64,000 nt of DNA from Schizochytrium sp. TIO01 (lineage: Eukaryota; Sar; Bigyra; Thraustochytrida; Thraustochytriidae), in the NCBI GenBank assembly GCA_004764695.1, contig SMSO01000031.1, positions 2,465,048 through 2,529,047 on the forward strand. Direction: 5' to 3'. Position numbers and translations under genes: made by a program. Every line of letters starts with the position of its first letter. Within the stretch, counting starts at the first letter, position 1. Positions 48,117-59,937 of this stretch are shown here, piece by piece. The notes under the pieces are model-generated. The model did not search any database. It worked only from the letters and a program-made list of their open reading frames with translations, and was not told the DNA's origin.

Positions 48117-51100
48117 AATGACAGCCAACCCACTCTTGACGAAAGAGCACGCCAGTCAAGCTAAACAAAGCCATCGCGGCTCGCACTGCGAAATGGCGTC
48201 CAAGGAGGCACCAAGTTGCTCATTCCAAAGAGTGGCTCAAGCTGGACGACTTGCTCGCTGATAGGAACGACCAGGTGCGAGCAGCTTCAGCTTCAGCTCT
48301 TGCTGTACCCTTCTCGTTGACCCGAAAGCAAAATCATCATCGCGACCGAATCGGTGAACCCACCGATGATTAATGAACTCAGACTCGCTGCTCAAACCTG
48401 AAGCCGAAGCTTTAATTGCATTGCACTGCATTGCATTCGCTCTCGCAGGCTCGACCAGGCAGCCAGCGAGCCATCCTTGAGAAACAGGCAAACAAAGAGG
48501 CGACCTCTCTTTGAAGCTTGTCCTGCGCCAGATTCGCGACGCCGCCTGCTTGGCGATGGGCCCCGCCGCCGTGAAGTAGACCTGGCTAGCCAGGAGCTAG
48601 CCAGCCGTAGTCCAGCCAGGCTGCCTCAGCCCGCGCGGAGGGGACAGAGAAACGAGGTCGCAGCAGATCGCAGGAGATGTGTATGTGAGTGAGTGTGTGT
48701 GCCGCAAGTGTGGCGCAACTCGCTCGACATCGCGGAACGTGCATAATATGGGTTCCCGCTCGAATTGCACGCGCGACTTCATGGCAGGGCGCACTTGAAG
48801 CGGCTTGGACGCAGCAGGATATCGCCGCCACCAAGATATAGATCATGCGTTGAAGGCTGCCTGCAGTCGAAGGCTTTGAAAGCTTAATTGAGGAAAGCGG
48901 GTGAAACCTAGGCAGCTGGTACCTATCGAGACGGAGAGGCAGGCCTTTGAACGAAGGAGGAGTGGGTGGAAGATTAATGGGAGAATGAACTTAGTTATGC
49001 TGGGAGGCTGATCTGGATATACCCCAACTAATCTCAAGATCAGCGATGGCGCTGCAGCAAACCAGCTCATGGAAAGAACGGTTTGCAGGAAACTGCAATC
49101 TTGGGACTACTAAATCGCAGGCGTGATCCAAATGGAGATTGCAAAGACGGCAATTTCAGAAAAGAATTACATGAAAGATACCTCTCCGCACTAGGTAGAA
49201 AGTTGGATACAGACTCCTGCGATCCACTGTCGCGCAGTTACAGTGATGAATGGATAACTGCGCCAGATATGGCGCTGGTGATTATTGGAGGTCCAGAAAG
49301 TAAGAGAATGGTAGAAGCTCTTGATCTCAATCAAAATTTCACCCACCTTAAATCGAAGTCCACTTCGAACCGAATAGCCGCCTCTGAATGGAATGGACTA
49401 CCAAAGGCGTCAGCAACGAAACCTTTCTCGCACGCAGACGTCGCCATCGCGTCTGCTCGTATACCAGGTACTCGGGGCAGACATAGAAGCAGCAGATGAC
49501 TGTGCCACTTGGAACAGAAGAGAACTCCTCACAGAGAAAGCATCAGCGGTGCACACCTCTTTGGTGATTGCTTGCTTTTGAGAGACTAAGTGTGGGGACC
49601 CACCACTCTCAAGCGAAAAGACGGTCCTGAGCAGATGATCAAGCAATCTTTGGTCAGATGAGCTAGCCGCTCGTAGATCCATTGAGCCAGTCAGTGAGTC
49701 TATGCTAAGCAAGACGGAGTGCGGTGCGAGCCTGCGAAGGTGACGATGAGGACCAATGTCTAGCTAGTGTGGCCAGATGGTGTGCAAAATAGTTGGATTT
49801 CGGTGGATTTGAGTGGCGAGAACCAGTTCTTTCAATTTCGCCATTTCCAGACAGTGATTGTGTGGAGTTATAGCGAGGATGCATCATCATGATGACGATA
49901 GAACCAAATGGGAGAGCTGGTCTCATTAGGCTGACAAGGCTGCAGCCTGCCGACAGCAGATATTCCCGTCGTCAGAAAGTTTAGTAATTACTGTCGTGGT
50001 GACCATCATCAGGTTGATAGCAGAAATCAGGAAAGAGTGATGAGCGACTTGAAGAAACAAATTATTTATTCGGCTGTTCAAGGTGGCTAGCAATATCGCA
50101 ATCGCAAGATCTTTTTTTTACTTGAAGTTGGACCAGCAGCGCACACCTGGGCGGTGTGAGTTGGTCCTCCGTGATATTGGATAAATCAACACGAACATCT
50201 TCAAGTGCTAGGAATCGCGCTATGGAGGCTACTCTGAAGAAGGAAAATAGACAACGGCAGTGTCCTCGCAGCCGACATCACTCAGGGTAGCACCAAGAAT
50301 AATCGCACGAAATCGCGTAGGCTATATGAGCAGTTGCATCGAGATCATCGCTTGGGGTGTGCACAGAAATATAATTCATGTCTTAATTAGAGAATATGAT
50401 TATTATTTTTAATTTAACATTTTTAATAAGTTTTTAATTTAAAAGTATATATATATTCTAAGTTTAAAATGTAATCAAACTTTCTTTCTTTTTAACATTT
50501 TAGCTTTTTAGCTTTTTTTAAACCTTCTATAACAATAAAAATAAATATTTAAAAACAGTAATAAATGTTTAAAATATACAAACGTTCCTCCGTCTTGGCT
50601 CTTCTTGGACAAGGTGATGAGGATGCTTTTCTTCAGGCTGCGCCTTGGGACCAAGTCTAATACTGCAGGAGTGATCGATCTGGAAAGGATTACACGCACT
50701 CCCGCAACTATACATCACCATTACATAGCCGTAATTGCGAGATTTATAGCTCCACTGGTTCCGTGCCGAGTCCGATTTTCTGGTGTTCCATGCACGGGTA
50801 CAGCTTTCAGGTTTGTGGCCTCACTTAAACTAGATTAAAGAACCAAATGGTCCTGATACTTTACAATCTCTCTCCAACGTTAAACATTTTTCTTTCTCCT
50901 TTTTAAGCGCCGGGGTGTTCCTTGTGTCCATTAGAACAGGGGGTATATAAGACGTTTTTTAACCGGAAGTTCCCCAAAGCCCCCGTGCGGCTAAACAATA
51001 CTAGTGTGGTAGAACTTCCGTGAGGGAAAGATAACTTTGAAGGCGCTAACTCCCTAGTAACTCTTCTTGTCCTTTTTGGAATGAATGAAACTTTGCAAAG

Positions 51101-51269
51101 CTCCAGGAACAGAGTGGTGTCACAAGAAAGAGAGAAGACGCCTGCTTTCCGCTTCCTGTGTGTCGGCCTCTCACGATAGTGACGATACCGCCACTGCCTT
51201 CGCACTTCCCCTCTCTTTAGTTTCTTTCCTCCACTGACGCTCAGTCCAGTCGAGTGAACACAGATCAGC

Positions 51270-51301
51270 CAGCAGAGCAGAGAAGAGCAGAGCAGAGCAG
51301 A
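51270..51301. repeat. (GCAGA)n microsatellite
   Basis: About six pentanucleotide units of GCAGA with one AGAAG interruption. Confidence 0.92.
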
Positions 51302-51600
51302 AAGAACAGAGAGAAGAACCTCTGACTGACTGGCTCCGCCTGAGGTAGCAGGCGGGCTATCTAAAATGCTAAGAGTCTTTCTTTCTTTAAATTTGGTCTT
51401 CGCTGCTTTGATTTTCAGGAACAGCAGAATCGAGCGATTGACGCGCCCAGAAGACACATCAAAATGCCTCGCCAGCCCCCGGGGTCGGGCTCGAGAAGGG
51501 CGCAGCACGGTGTCAGCAGAGAGAGCAGAAGGCAGCGGCATCTATCCACCCTGCGACAGGCCTGGAGACTCTTGAATTGATTAACTTTGGCGAGTTGGAA

Positions 51601-54600
51601 AGAACAACATCATCAACTGTAAGACTTTGTACTTGTTCTTCTCTGGAAACTGAGTCTTCGTTGGAGAAGACATTGATTGACTGGAAATAAACGAGAACAA
51701 AGTCTGGCTAATAACAGGTAGGTAGTACTAATTTGTGTAATGGGGGCTTTTACATTTTTTGGAAGTCTCATCGTCTAATCAGGGCTGCTTTTATAATTTA
51801 TAATATATTTGCTATAGGATGAAAACACTTGAACTTCGCGCCACCATGAGTGGTCCTCAGCTAAGCTCTGACAGCATGCAATCCATTGCAGTGATCTCGG
51901 TACAGGCTTTCCTAAACATGTGTTTCGCTCTCTTGATAGCATACCTACCACTCTTGTTTTAGCATCATCCTTCCTGCAAGATAAAGAACTTGAGAGAATA
52001 CCTCCATCAAGTTCCTGTAAGTTCCTCAGTATAAAGACTCTGAATAAACAGAGAGCTCTCACTGCGTCCTATCCTGTTGAGGAAAACACACCGCCACTAT
52101 GATTTATCCATAGTAGGATTAATAAATTGCCATGGCTCCTGATTTGTCTACCTTTACAACTACCTACCTACTGAAATGATCAACAGGCTATCTGAACTCA
52201 TCAACTGGCACTGACAGACAGGAAATCACGATGCTCGCATACACCACCAATGTTTGCTGCTCTTGATTTGCAGCGAAGCTTTGGGGAGACGAAGAGACAA
52301 CATTGCCACTATGATCCATGTGCTTTGATTTCTTATTTTGAAACTATCCGACTTGCAGTTGCAATAGCAGTAGTCCTTAGCGGGCCAATGTGTGTGTTAG
52401 TGTTTTAGCTAGGGAGGTATTAAGAATAAGCCTATGGCCGGAAGTGAATGGTTATCGAGAGACGATGCTGACTCGTAGCTAGCACTTTGAATGTCTTCTT
52501 GCTACCATGACTTTGATCTCACGTTGCACTAGAGAATGATCAATAGAAAAGAGATGAACTACAGACCTTCTCTGAATTCTGTGCTGTCGAGATACCTCGC
52601 GAGCTGCAAATAATATTATATAAACTTGAGTTTGTACGAATGAGTGGCCTTCAATAACCTATAATTTTTTCTTCATAACACATATTAACATTTCACCGAT
52701 TTGTGAGCTCCAGGGAGTGGCCACACATTTTTTTTAGAATTACTTTTGATAAAGTAGGCCGAATACTACCTGGTAGACATGGGGCTGTCTGCTACAATGC
52801 TAGCGAAAGAACTTCTTCCAATGCCACTACCCAATGCGAACAAAACTCTCTTCTCTTGGTTTGATTTCTTTCTCACAAGGCAATTATAAATCAAATTCCA
52901 GGAAGAACGGTGCGTACCACAACTTAGACTCTCGGCTTCCCCTATTATTGCAAGAATATAAAAGCATTGGCCACAATGGTGTTGGAATTATTCGTTTTGA
53001 AAATCATTACCATTTTTTTTATGAAAATAAATATGATGTTGAGCCTTCTACTTAAAGTAGTAGATGCACGAGGTAGTCACTGGTCGACTATGATAATATC
53101 GGAAGATTGTGTCCCTACCTCCCAATCAATTCAAAAGATTGTTCTCATCCCAACCGAATAGCACATGATTTACTTTGATGCAAAATTATATATCCCTCAC
53201 CCCATAAAGCCTCCTACCTAAACAACCTCCACTGCTGCCACGGGTTGGTTGATTTGAACCACGTAAGATTTGTTCACCGACATGATCTATTTCCTACTGT
53301 TGCTTGATTGCTTCTTCAAAGAACAGGAAGAGAAAAAAGAGCGGAAGAAAAAGGACGAATGGAAGGTGGAATGAAACTTTGAAAACAAAAAAGTCTTGGC
53401 AGCCAAGATTTTTTATGCTTAGCAGGACCCATCCCACCCCTTGTAATGTTTTGGCTTCAAACGATACTTTTTGTTCCACTAGGAAATGGGGGGTCCCACT
53501 GACCACGAAGCGTGTTGCAGTAAATCTACTTTTCCCTTTGAGTTCTCTCACTGACATTTGTAGTTTAATGAAAACAAGAACAATATCTCTAGCGCAGTCA
53601 TGGTGTCCTCCATGCCAGGCAGGCTACTGTGACTGAACGACCAGCCCACCAGCCAGTCAAGCCCTCAGAATAATATGTTGCTAACAATGTAGTTTTTTAA
53701 TTGCACTCATATGCTTTAGGCCAATACTGCTTAAGAGCTGAAAAACACGCGATGTCTGTGTCTGCCCCCTTCTTCCAAGCTTTCCCTGGCCGAGTTGGCT
53801 GGCCGTCCATCGCTGTCTCCAGGTGAGTAATGATCTACATGAAAGATGTCCTGAGTCTCTTACACACCTTGACTCCAAGAGTATATTGCTCAACTGCAAT
53901 CGTGCGGACGGCCAACAAATGAATATTGAGACACGACCGCTTCACAGCGTTGTGATTGGCCATACGCACACCGCACGCGGCAGAGTTCAACAAATGCGTG
54001 TGCATCCTTTGGATTGTTAACTAAGCAAATGCAAAGGCACTGGCGTTTGGCCACAGCGTCCTAGGAGCTCGTTTTAGAGATCAAAACAAACACGACTGTT
54101 TTGTCTTACCCACTTTCCCGTCTCGATAATGAATACTCCCAGTAACTCTTTCCGACGCTGCATGAGTTCCACCAATCCGTACTAGGTTTAAATGAGTTTA
54201 TGATGAATGCACAAATCGCCTTGCAGTGTGCTGCAATGTGAGCAAGACAATCCTGGTGTTTTAGATTCATCAGCTAACCAGCCTGATGTGAATTAGGGAT
54301 GATTAAAGTGTATCTTCCTTCTTTCTCGCAGGAACAACTGAATGGCTGGTTCTACTAGCTCCGCGACTCAGTATTACGAGTTGGGAACTGGTTGAAGAAA
54401 ACATCATGCTTAGCAAGAAGGCGTTGATTTGTCATGCGTCATTGTATTCCGCTTTCTGATATATATATTTAAAAGCTGTCGATCCCACTCACCACAAATT
54501 AAAAGAAAAGGAATTGTACCTTGCCCAGTACAAAGAAAATGCGGAATGGTTGTTAAGAACATTGTGTTAAATTTGTTGCCAGTGCTAAAGCAAAAAAGAT

Positions 54601-55982
54601 GAGTCCACTTCTTATTCCTTTTTATAAGAGGAAAGGTAATAGAAAATGATAGCTACTCGCCGTTTACACTTACTTACTCTTACAAATCTACCATATTGTC
54701 TGGAGAGAAAGGTGTTTCTTCGGAAGTCCGGAAATCCTTGTTTTCAATCTTTCCCAAAAGTTGAAATCCAGTAAAAGAAACATATTGCAGCCATTGAAGC
54801 GCTTGACGAGTTCCGCATGCTTCCATTAGTTTGTTGAACTCATTAAAGTATAAAGCGAGGTTTTCAGAATGTTGATGTGCTTTGCTCAAATTCAGTCATC
54901 CTGTGACAACATTGTGATGTATAACAAATGAAGGACATGTCATTGAAAAGATAAACCCAATAAATACAACACTGAGTAGGTGATAACCCAAACAAGTGAA
55001 GCATTCCTGCTCTAAACTAAACGCCGAAACGTCCATAATCACGGCATTCTCGACTGCCAGGAGGTTTTCTGGCTATCTCTAAGCCATAGTGCAAGCTGTA
55101 CTTCCATGACCTGTACAGCGCTGCTTTCTTAGTAGGGACAGATGGAAGATGCCTCCACTATCATTTAATTGCACACAAGCTTCGATAGAAGTTCGTTGTA
55201 AATTCCGGCAACCCTGAAAATCTATGTGTTTTGACGATTCACTGCTTTGAAAGCTCCAATCAAAGAAGTTCCCAACTCTGGTGGATCCTCATTACCATGC
55301 TGCAAAAGGTGTCGATACTCCTGATCGGTAGATTTTATGCCAAATTGATTTAAATACCAATGTGGGTGGAAGAAATACCCCATGTTTCTTGAAATTGCTT
55401 CGTTCCATTAAACGAACAATTGGAGAAAGCGTACTTCTTTTGACCCGAATATTTCGCAAGAAAATTCTGGGCGTAAGGATCAAGCTTCCCGAGAGTGAAT
55501 TACATCCTCGTGTAGTCATGGCGGTGCAGAAACCACGACATAGGACAAGGATGCTGTAGATAATGTTTCAACAAATAGATAACAAGTCACTCATGCTGAA
55601 AACAAAAGCAGACAATGTTGTACAACAATTCAGGCCCACAACATCCAAACGTCTGAAAGAGAATGATAATAAGGAAGATCAAATCAGTGACAGCTTAGTT
55701 GTAAGACTCCGGCTAAATACATTCAACGGAATGAACTAGCATACAGCGGAAATTCGCTGCCTTCCATGATCCAAACAGAAATGTAGCAGTGAGGTACTCC
55801 GATATTTTTTTTTAATTATTTTCTCATGAACAAATTTACAGATGTGAGGAATCCTCTCATCATCCTTCAAAGAAGACCCACAAATCAAAATAATCACCAG
55901 TGGCAACACACATACAGACAGAAAATGTGATCCAAATATGTGAGAACAAAATCCACACATGAGAAGAGTAAGCAAAGGGTAA
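51601..55982. other. Gene-free stretch before the methyltransferase gene
   Basis: Short frames only (up to 110 codons), none with known motifs. Frames at 52834-53161 (plus), 54680-54889 (minus) and 55292-55559 (both strands) have ordinary protein-like composition but are broken and could be decayed mobile-element fragments; I could not tie them to a family. The right end contains the 3' region of the minus-strand methyltransferase. Confidence 0.5.
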
Positions 55983-57569
55983 CTACCGTTTACGAGAAAA
56001 CACAGCAAGTGTTTCGATATGGTCAGCACCAGGAAATAAAACGTGACCTTTAGCAAAGTTGAGCTCAAAGCCCTGCTCCAGAAGCGATGCGCAATCCCGC
56101 TGAAGTGCTTTGAATCCACAGGAGATGTATACAATCCGTTGTAAACGCCTTGATCGGACGAACGCGCGGATCACCTCATTATCAAGTCCTTTACGGGGTG
56201 GATCAACAATCACTGTATCAGCACGGTCCAACTCGCCACTCCGCACAACCTGTACAGCGTCACGTGGATCATAGGGCTTCACCTTACGGCGTAATTCGGT
56301 ATTCTCAAGTCCCTCCACAGTTGCCCCAAAACAAATTCGGTTGTGAGGGTTTGCGTCACTGCAAGAAATTGTTTGTACCAGGTCCAACATATGCAAGCCT
56401 ATCGTACCAACACCACCATACAGTTCCACAGTCACTGGTGTCTTTGAGGATGTTGCGTCGCCCTGAATCCACTTCCGGGCCTCGCCGATGATCCCCGCGA
56501 AGGCTTCTGGGTTTGCTTGACGAAATACAGTCGGAGGAAACCGCAGAACTGGTAGATGGTATGGAACTTGCTTCCGCAAAGATACCAATTGCTCTTCGAT
56601 GAACTCCTTTCCCCAGATTCGTTCCCACACACCATCATAGGCGTAGATATTGTTATCATGACGTCCAGCTGGGTTACAATGCACCCAGAAAGAGTGAAGG
56701 AGAGGCTTCTTCCGGTCTGCCTTCTCTGCAGTTTTTATAAAGGCCAAGAGCTCTTCTGATGTCTTCCGTAGTTTGTCATCGATTGTTGCTTGATTGAATA
56801 CGCACACTACCTGGACCTGATTGTGCTTAGTATCAGCATTAAGAGCGACATAGCTCAGCCCCCCAGGATTTACGCCATCGTAACCCCTTACGCCCACCTT
56901 AAGCGCTGCCTTATGCAGTAGAACTGAACCCTCATTAATTGCCGGATGCTGTGCGTCCGAGTGCAATAGCTCCGCAATTTCATGCGTGCCGGGCTTGAAC
57001 ATGCCAAACACAGGCGGGTTTCCACGGACCGCAAGCTTGGCACCTACGCGCCAGCCCGTCTTGCGTCCCAGCACAATGTCAAATTTGGGAAGCTTGCATG
57101 TCTGCGTAAAGAAAGACCTTGCCGCCAGGCAGATGGGTGCTCTCACCGGATTTGCAAAGTATTTCATGCTAGGATCCTCCACGTTGCCCTTCTTGGAGCC
57201 CTTCTTGCCCACATCTTTTGCACCTTTGCCAGTCTTGTTGTCGACAGAATCCACCTTGCGTCGTTTGCCGCCCCTGCGGTTTCCACGGTCGTCCCCAAAC
57301 CCGGGCCCTCCGGATTTGGATTTCGCTCCACGATGAATCCCAGATGTCACCTCCACAGCAGCACCATCAGTCCCTTTGAGTTCTGTAGCTTTGCCCTTCT
57401 CTGGACGACCCTTTGACAGCTTTGAGTCGGCCCGCGACTCAGGTTGCTGTGGCCTTTTCCGCTTGCCGGAAGAGGAGGCCCTCTCGCCACCTCCATCCTC
57501 GCCCAGCACGCGGCGCTTGTACGCCGCAAGGCGGTCCGCCGCCGAGAGCGGCTGCTTCTTGCCTGCCAT
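55983..57569 (-). CDS. TrmA/RlmD-like RNA (uracil-5-)-methyltransferase family protein
   Basis: S-adenosylmethionine-dependent RNA methylation, by analogy carbon-5 of uridine in tRNA or rRNA; the exact target is unknown. I start it at the ATG at 57567-57569 (528 residues). The frame stays open upstream as far as a GTG but without ATG, and GTG is unlikely in a eukaryote. Residues 1 to about 135 are Lys/Arg/Gly-rich, with NLS-like clusters KRKR (36-39) and KRRK (102-105). The catalytic part has PPTVFRQAN (345-353), SAM motif VELYGGVGTIGL (381-392), DPPRKGL (456-462), the expected nucleophilic Cys in YISC (C484) and the HIE glutamate (E519) near the C-terminus. The layout resembles plant proteins of the At3g21300 type. 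No iron-sulfur Cys set or clear TRAM domain is visible. Without other exons it may be nuclear; an organellar form would need a further 5' exon. Confidence 0.9.
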   Translation of the reverse strand: MAGKKQPLSAADRLAAYKRRVLGEDGGGERASSSGKRKRPQQPESRADSKLSKGRPEKGKATELKGTDGAAVEVTSGIHRGAKSKSGGPGFGDDRGNRRGGKRRKVDSVDNKTGKGAKDVGKKGSKKGNVEDPSMKYFANPVRAPICLAARSFFTQTCKLPKFDIVLGRKTGWRVGAKLAVRGNPPVFGMFKPGTHEIAELLHSDAQHPAINEGSVLLHKAALKVGVRGYDGVNPGGLSYVALNADTKHNQVQVVCVFNQATIDDKLRKTSEELLAFIKTAEKADRKKPLLHSFWVHCNPAGRHDNNIYAYDGVWERIWGKEFIEEQLVSLRKQVPYHLPVLRFPPTVFRQANPEAFAGIIGEARKWIQGDATSSKTPVTVELYGGVGTIGLHMLDLVQTISCSDANPHNRICFGATVEGLENTELRRKVKPYDPRDAVQVVRSGELDRADTVIVDPPRKGLDNEVIRAFVRSRRLQRIVYISCGFKALQRDCASLLEQGFELNFAKGHVLFPGADHIETLAVFSRKR

Positions 57570-59511
57570 CCCGACGATAACGACGGATGGCCGAGGCACG
57601 GCCGCTGACCGCGATTGCGGTCTGCCGCACCCTCTAGAGATCACCTCGATACCGGGAGGAGCCCGGTGCTTAGCCACTTTGAGGAGTGCTAGCTTGAAGC
57701 CTAGTTTCCGCTCTGAGAATCTGTGCTTTTGACACCTTGAGCGCTTTCGATTGCCTTTCTTTGTTTGCCTTCGATGGCCATGCTTTGTTTGCGGAGGCCA
57801 AGGATTAGTACATATTAATGAAAACTATAAGGTGCCGGATTGCGTTCTCTCTACGTTCTCTCTTGCGCAAGCAGGCATATAGGAGTAGCTATAGGATGGT
57901 TAGGGTTGGGAAGTAGTAGTCATGGTTATTGGGGTACTATGCAGTGGAATTACAGGGTGTGGATTTCAAGGTGTTGAAATTATCACAAGGGGATTTGAGG
58001 TGATCGACTTCGATGATTGAAAGGTCTATGGATGAATAAAGATGGGAGGTGTCCAGGGGAGTGAATGGGAAAGCAGCACCGAGAAGCTAGAAAGTTTGGG
58101 ATTGTGCCTAACAACTCTGGCGAAGGACTTTAGATGGAGTTTTTCATAAATCATGGTGAGAAATATTACCTAGGTAGTAGGTAGGCAGTGGTCATGTCCT
58201 AACTAGGAAATTGCGGGGAATGGATGTTGCAGAATTTATATACATCAACCTCAAGGTCATTGTTTGTCAGTGAAAGAGAATTTCAGATGATGCAATGGGA
58301 TATGAAGATTTGTAAAATGAGGAACTGTTTTGAAGGCTATGGAAATGTCTACTTTACAATAGGTCTTAGCAACGAGTTTTCGAAACACGGATAGTCAGCT
58401 TGCTGAGAATGATATACTCTAGCTGAGCCTTTTGATGCGCTCTGACGCAGTGCACTTCAGCTCCTTGCCAACTTCTACCCCCTACCTACTACTATATAAA
58501 ACGAGCAAAACCCTATATGGCGAATAGTAAAAAGAAAGTCTTCAACTTTAGACGCACTTTACAGCCGCTTTAGCATGCACTTGATTCGCGCATAGGTAGA
58601 ACAAAAAAAAGGAATTCTAGTAGGGTAAAAAAACCGTATTAGTACTGGCAATTTTCAGTTTGTATTCGACCATTTACTTTAATTCGGCTGTCCCATATTA
58701 AACTTATCAAAGTTTATCAGTTCTTGCATCCCCTTCATTAGGTTTGTATTCTAGGGCTTAAGTGCGCTAGACATTTGTACGAATATAAAGGTCAAGAAAA
58801 AAAAAAAAGTTGGATCTTTAGGAACTAATCAACCCAGATAAGCTGAAGATAAGACCAGTGCCGGTGACTTATATCCATGGAAAATCAAAAGACGATGTCT
58901 CTAGACCTTGCACATTGCCACTTAAAGATGGACATGTTTGGCAGTAACTTAGTCAATTAATCTATAAATAATTGGATCTCCATGAAAAAGGATACCCTAC
59001 TTAGAAGTCATGGCAATATCTATGTCACCGCTTTCAAATCTCCCAACTGGATTGACGCACTTGAATTTGACATCATCGTTAAACCAGCGTCAACGAATTA
59101 AATATGCTGTCTCAAAGCATACATTCAGTGAGTATATCGGAGTATTGGTCGTCGTAAGCATCAACGGAGCATTTCCAATGGCATGATTGAAGGGAATCAA
59201 ATTGAACGTCTTCAGTAGTTACGGAAGATGTATCGGAGAGACAAACTCTTAACCATCAGTCAGAGCTAAAAGCCCGGGATAAGGAAATCAAGGAGGGCTA
59301 TATCCGAACGTTTATACTCGCGGAAGGCGAAAGGCTAGGATAAGCTTTTCAATATTCGATAGGTAGTCGGCTGACTATGAAGCTGTTGCGGTGTTACCTT
59401 GGCACTGCATGTGCCAAGAAGTAAAGGCTCAGACAAACCGTGATGGTCTTTTAGACCTCATTCAAAACTACTGAGAAAAACACGAAACAGATTAACCTAG
59501 TTCTACTTTAC
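57570..59511. other. Gene-free stretch upstream of the methyltransferase gene
   Basis: The first 250 bp must hold the promoter and 5' UTR of the minus-strand methyltransferase. The frame stays open back to a TAG near 57825, so an upstream coding exon ending here cannot be excluded. The rest shows no supported frame. Confidence 0.55.
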
Positions 59512-59937
59512 TCAATTAAAAGTCCTCAGATGATAACCTTAATGTTTTAAATGCATAATCTTATACCTGCATTTAGGTGACTAGTTTTTCACTTCATTTT
59601 CGTCGGTGATTGTGTGATTCTTCATCAATTAAATTATGCATACCCTGGTAGTATCAATTAAAAGTCCTCAGATGATAACCTTAATGTTTTAAATGCATAA
59701 TCTTATACCTGCATCTAGGTGACTAGTTTTTCACTTCGTTTTCGTCGGTGATTGTGTGATTCTTCATCAATTAAATTATGCATACCCTGGTAGTATCAAT
59801 TAAAAGTCCTCAGATGATAACCTTAATGTTTTAAATGCATAATCTTATACCTGCATCTAGGTGACTAGTTTTTCACTTCGTTTTCGTCGGTGATTGTGTG
59901 ATTCTTCATCAATTAAATTATGCATACCCTGGTAGTA
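59512..59937. repeat. Three tandem copies of a 142-bp unit
   Basis: Units at 59512-59653, 59654-59795 and 59796-59937. The second and third read as identical; the first differs at two positions. Each unit contains ATGCATAAT (unit positions 40-48) and its reverse complement ATTATGCAT (122-130), so each could fold into a hairpin with a 73-nt loop. TCAATTAAA occurs at the start of each unit and again near its end. There is no coding frame through the array. The near identity implies recent amplification. Confidence 0.97.

Larger units (their letters stand above)
29601..51600. other. Microsatellite-dense, gene-free domain
   Basis: About 22 kb with no frame that I can connect to a protein family. 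GC-richer segments full of short words (CGAG, GCTC, GAGC) alternate with A/T-rich patches at about 31620-31830, 32460-32720, 34020-34350, 38740-39010, 41220-41580, 46590-46860 and 50390-50580. Many different tri-, tetra- and pentanucleotide tracts occur, the largest at 43.4-44.0 kb and 46.9-47.1 kb. Most long frames reported by any ORF caller here are translations of those tracts. Confidence 0.6.

Noticed and set aside
55736-56134. 132-codon minus-strand frame overlapping the methyltransferase 3' end
   Set aside because: It reads the methyltransferase coding sequence in another frame and then its 3' flank; no motif supports it.
57570-57677. GTG start for the methyltransferase
   Set aside because: The extra 36 residues carry no conserved feature, and the first in-frame ATG is at 57567-57569.
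59512-59937. CRISPR-like array
   Set aside because: The repeats are contiguous 142-bp units with no unique spacers, in a eukaryotic context.
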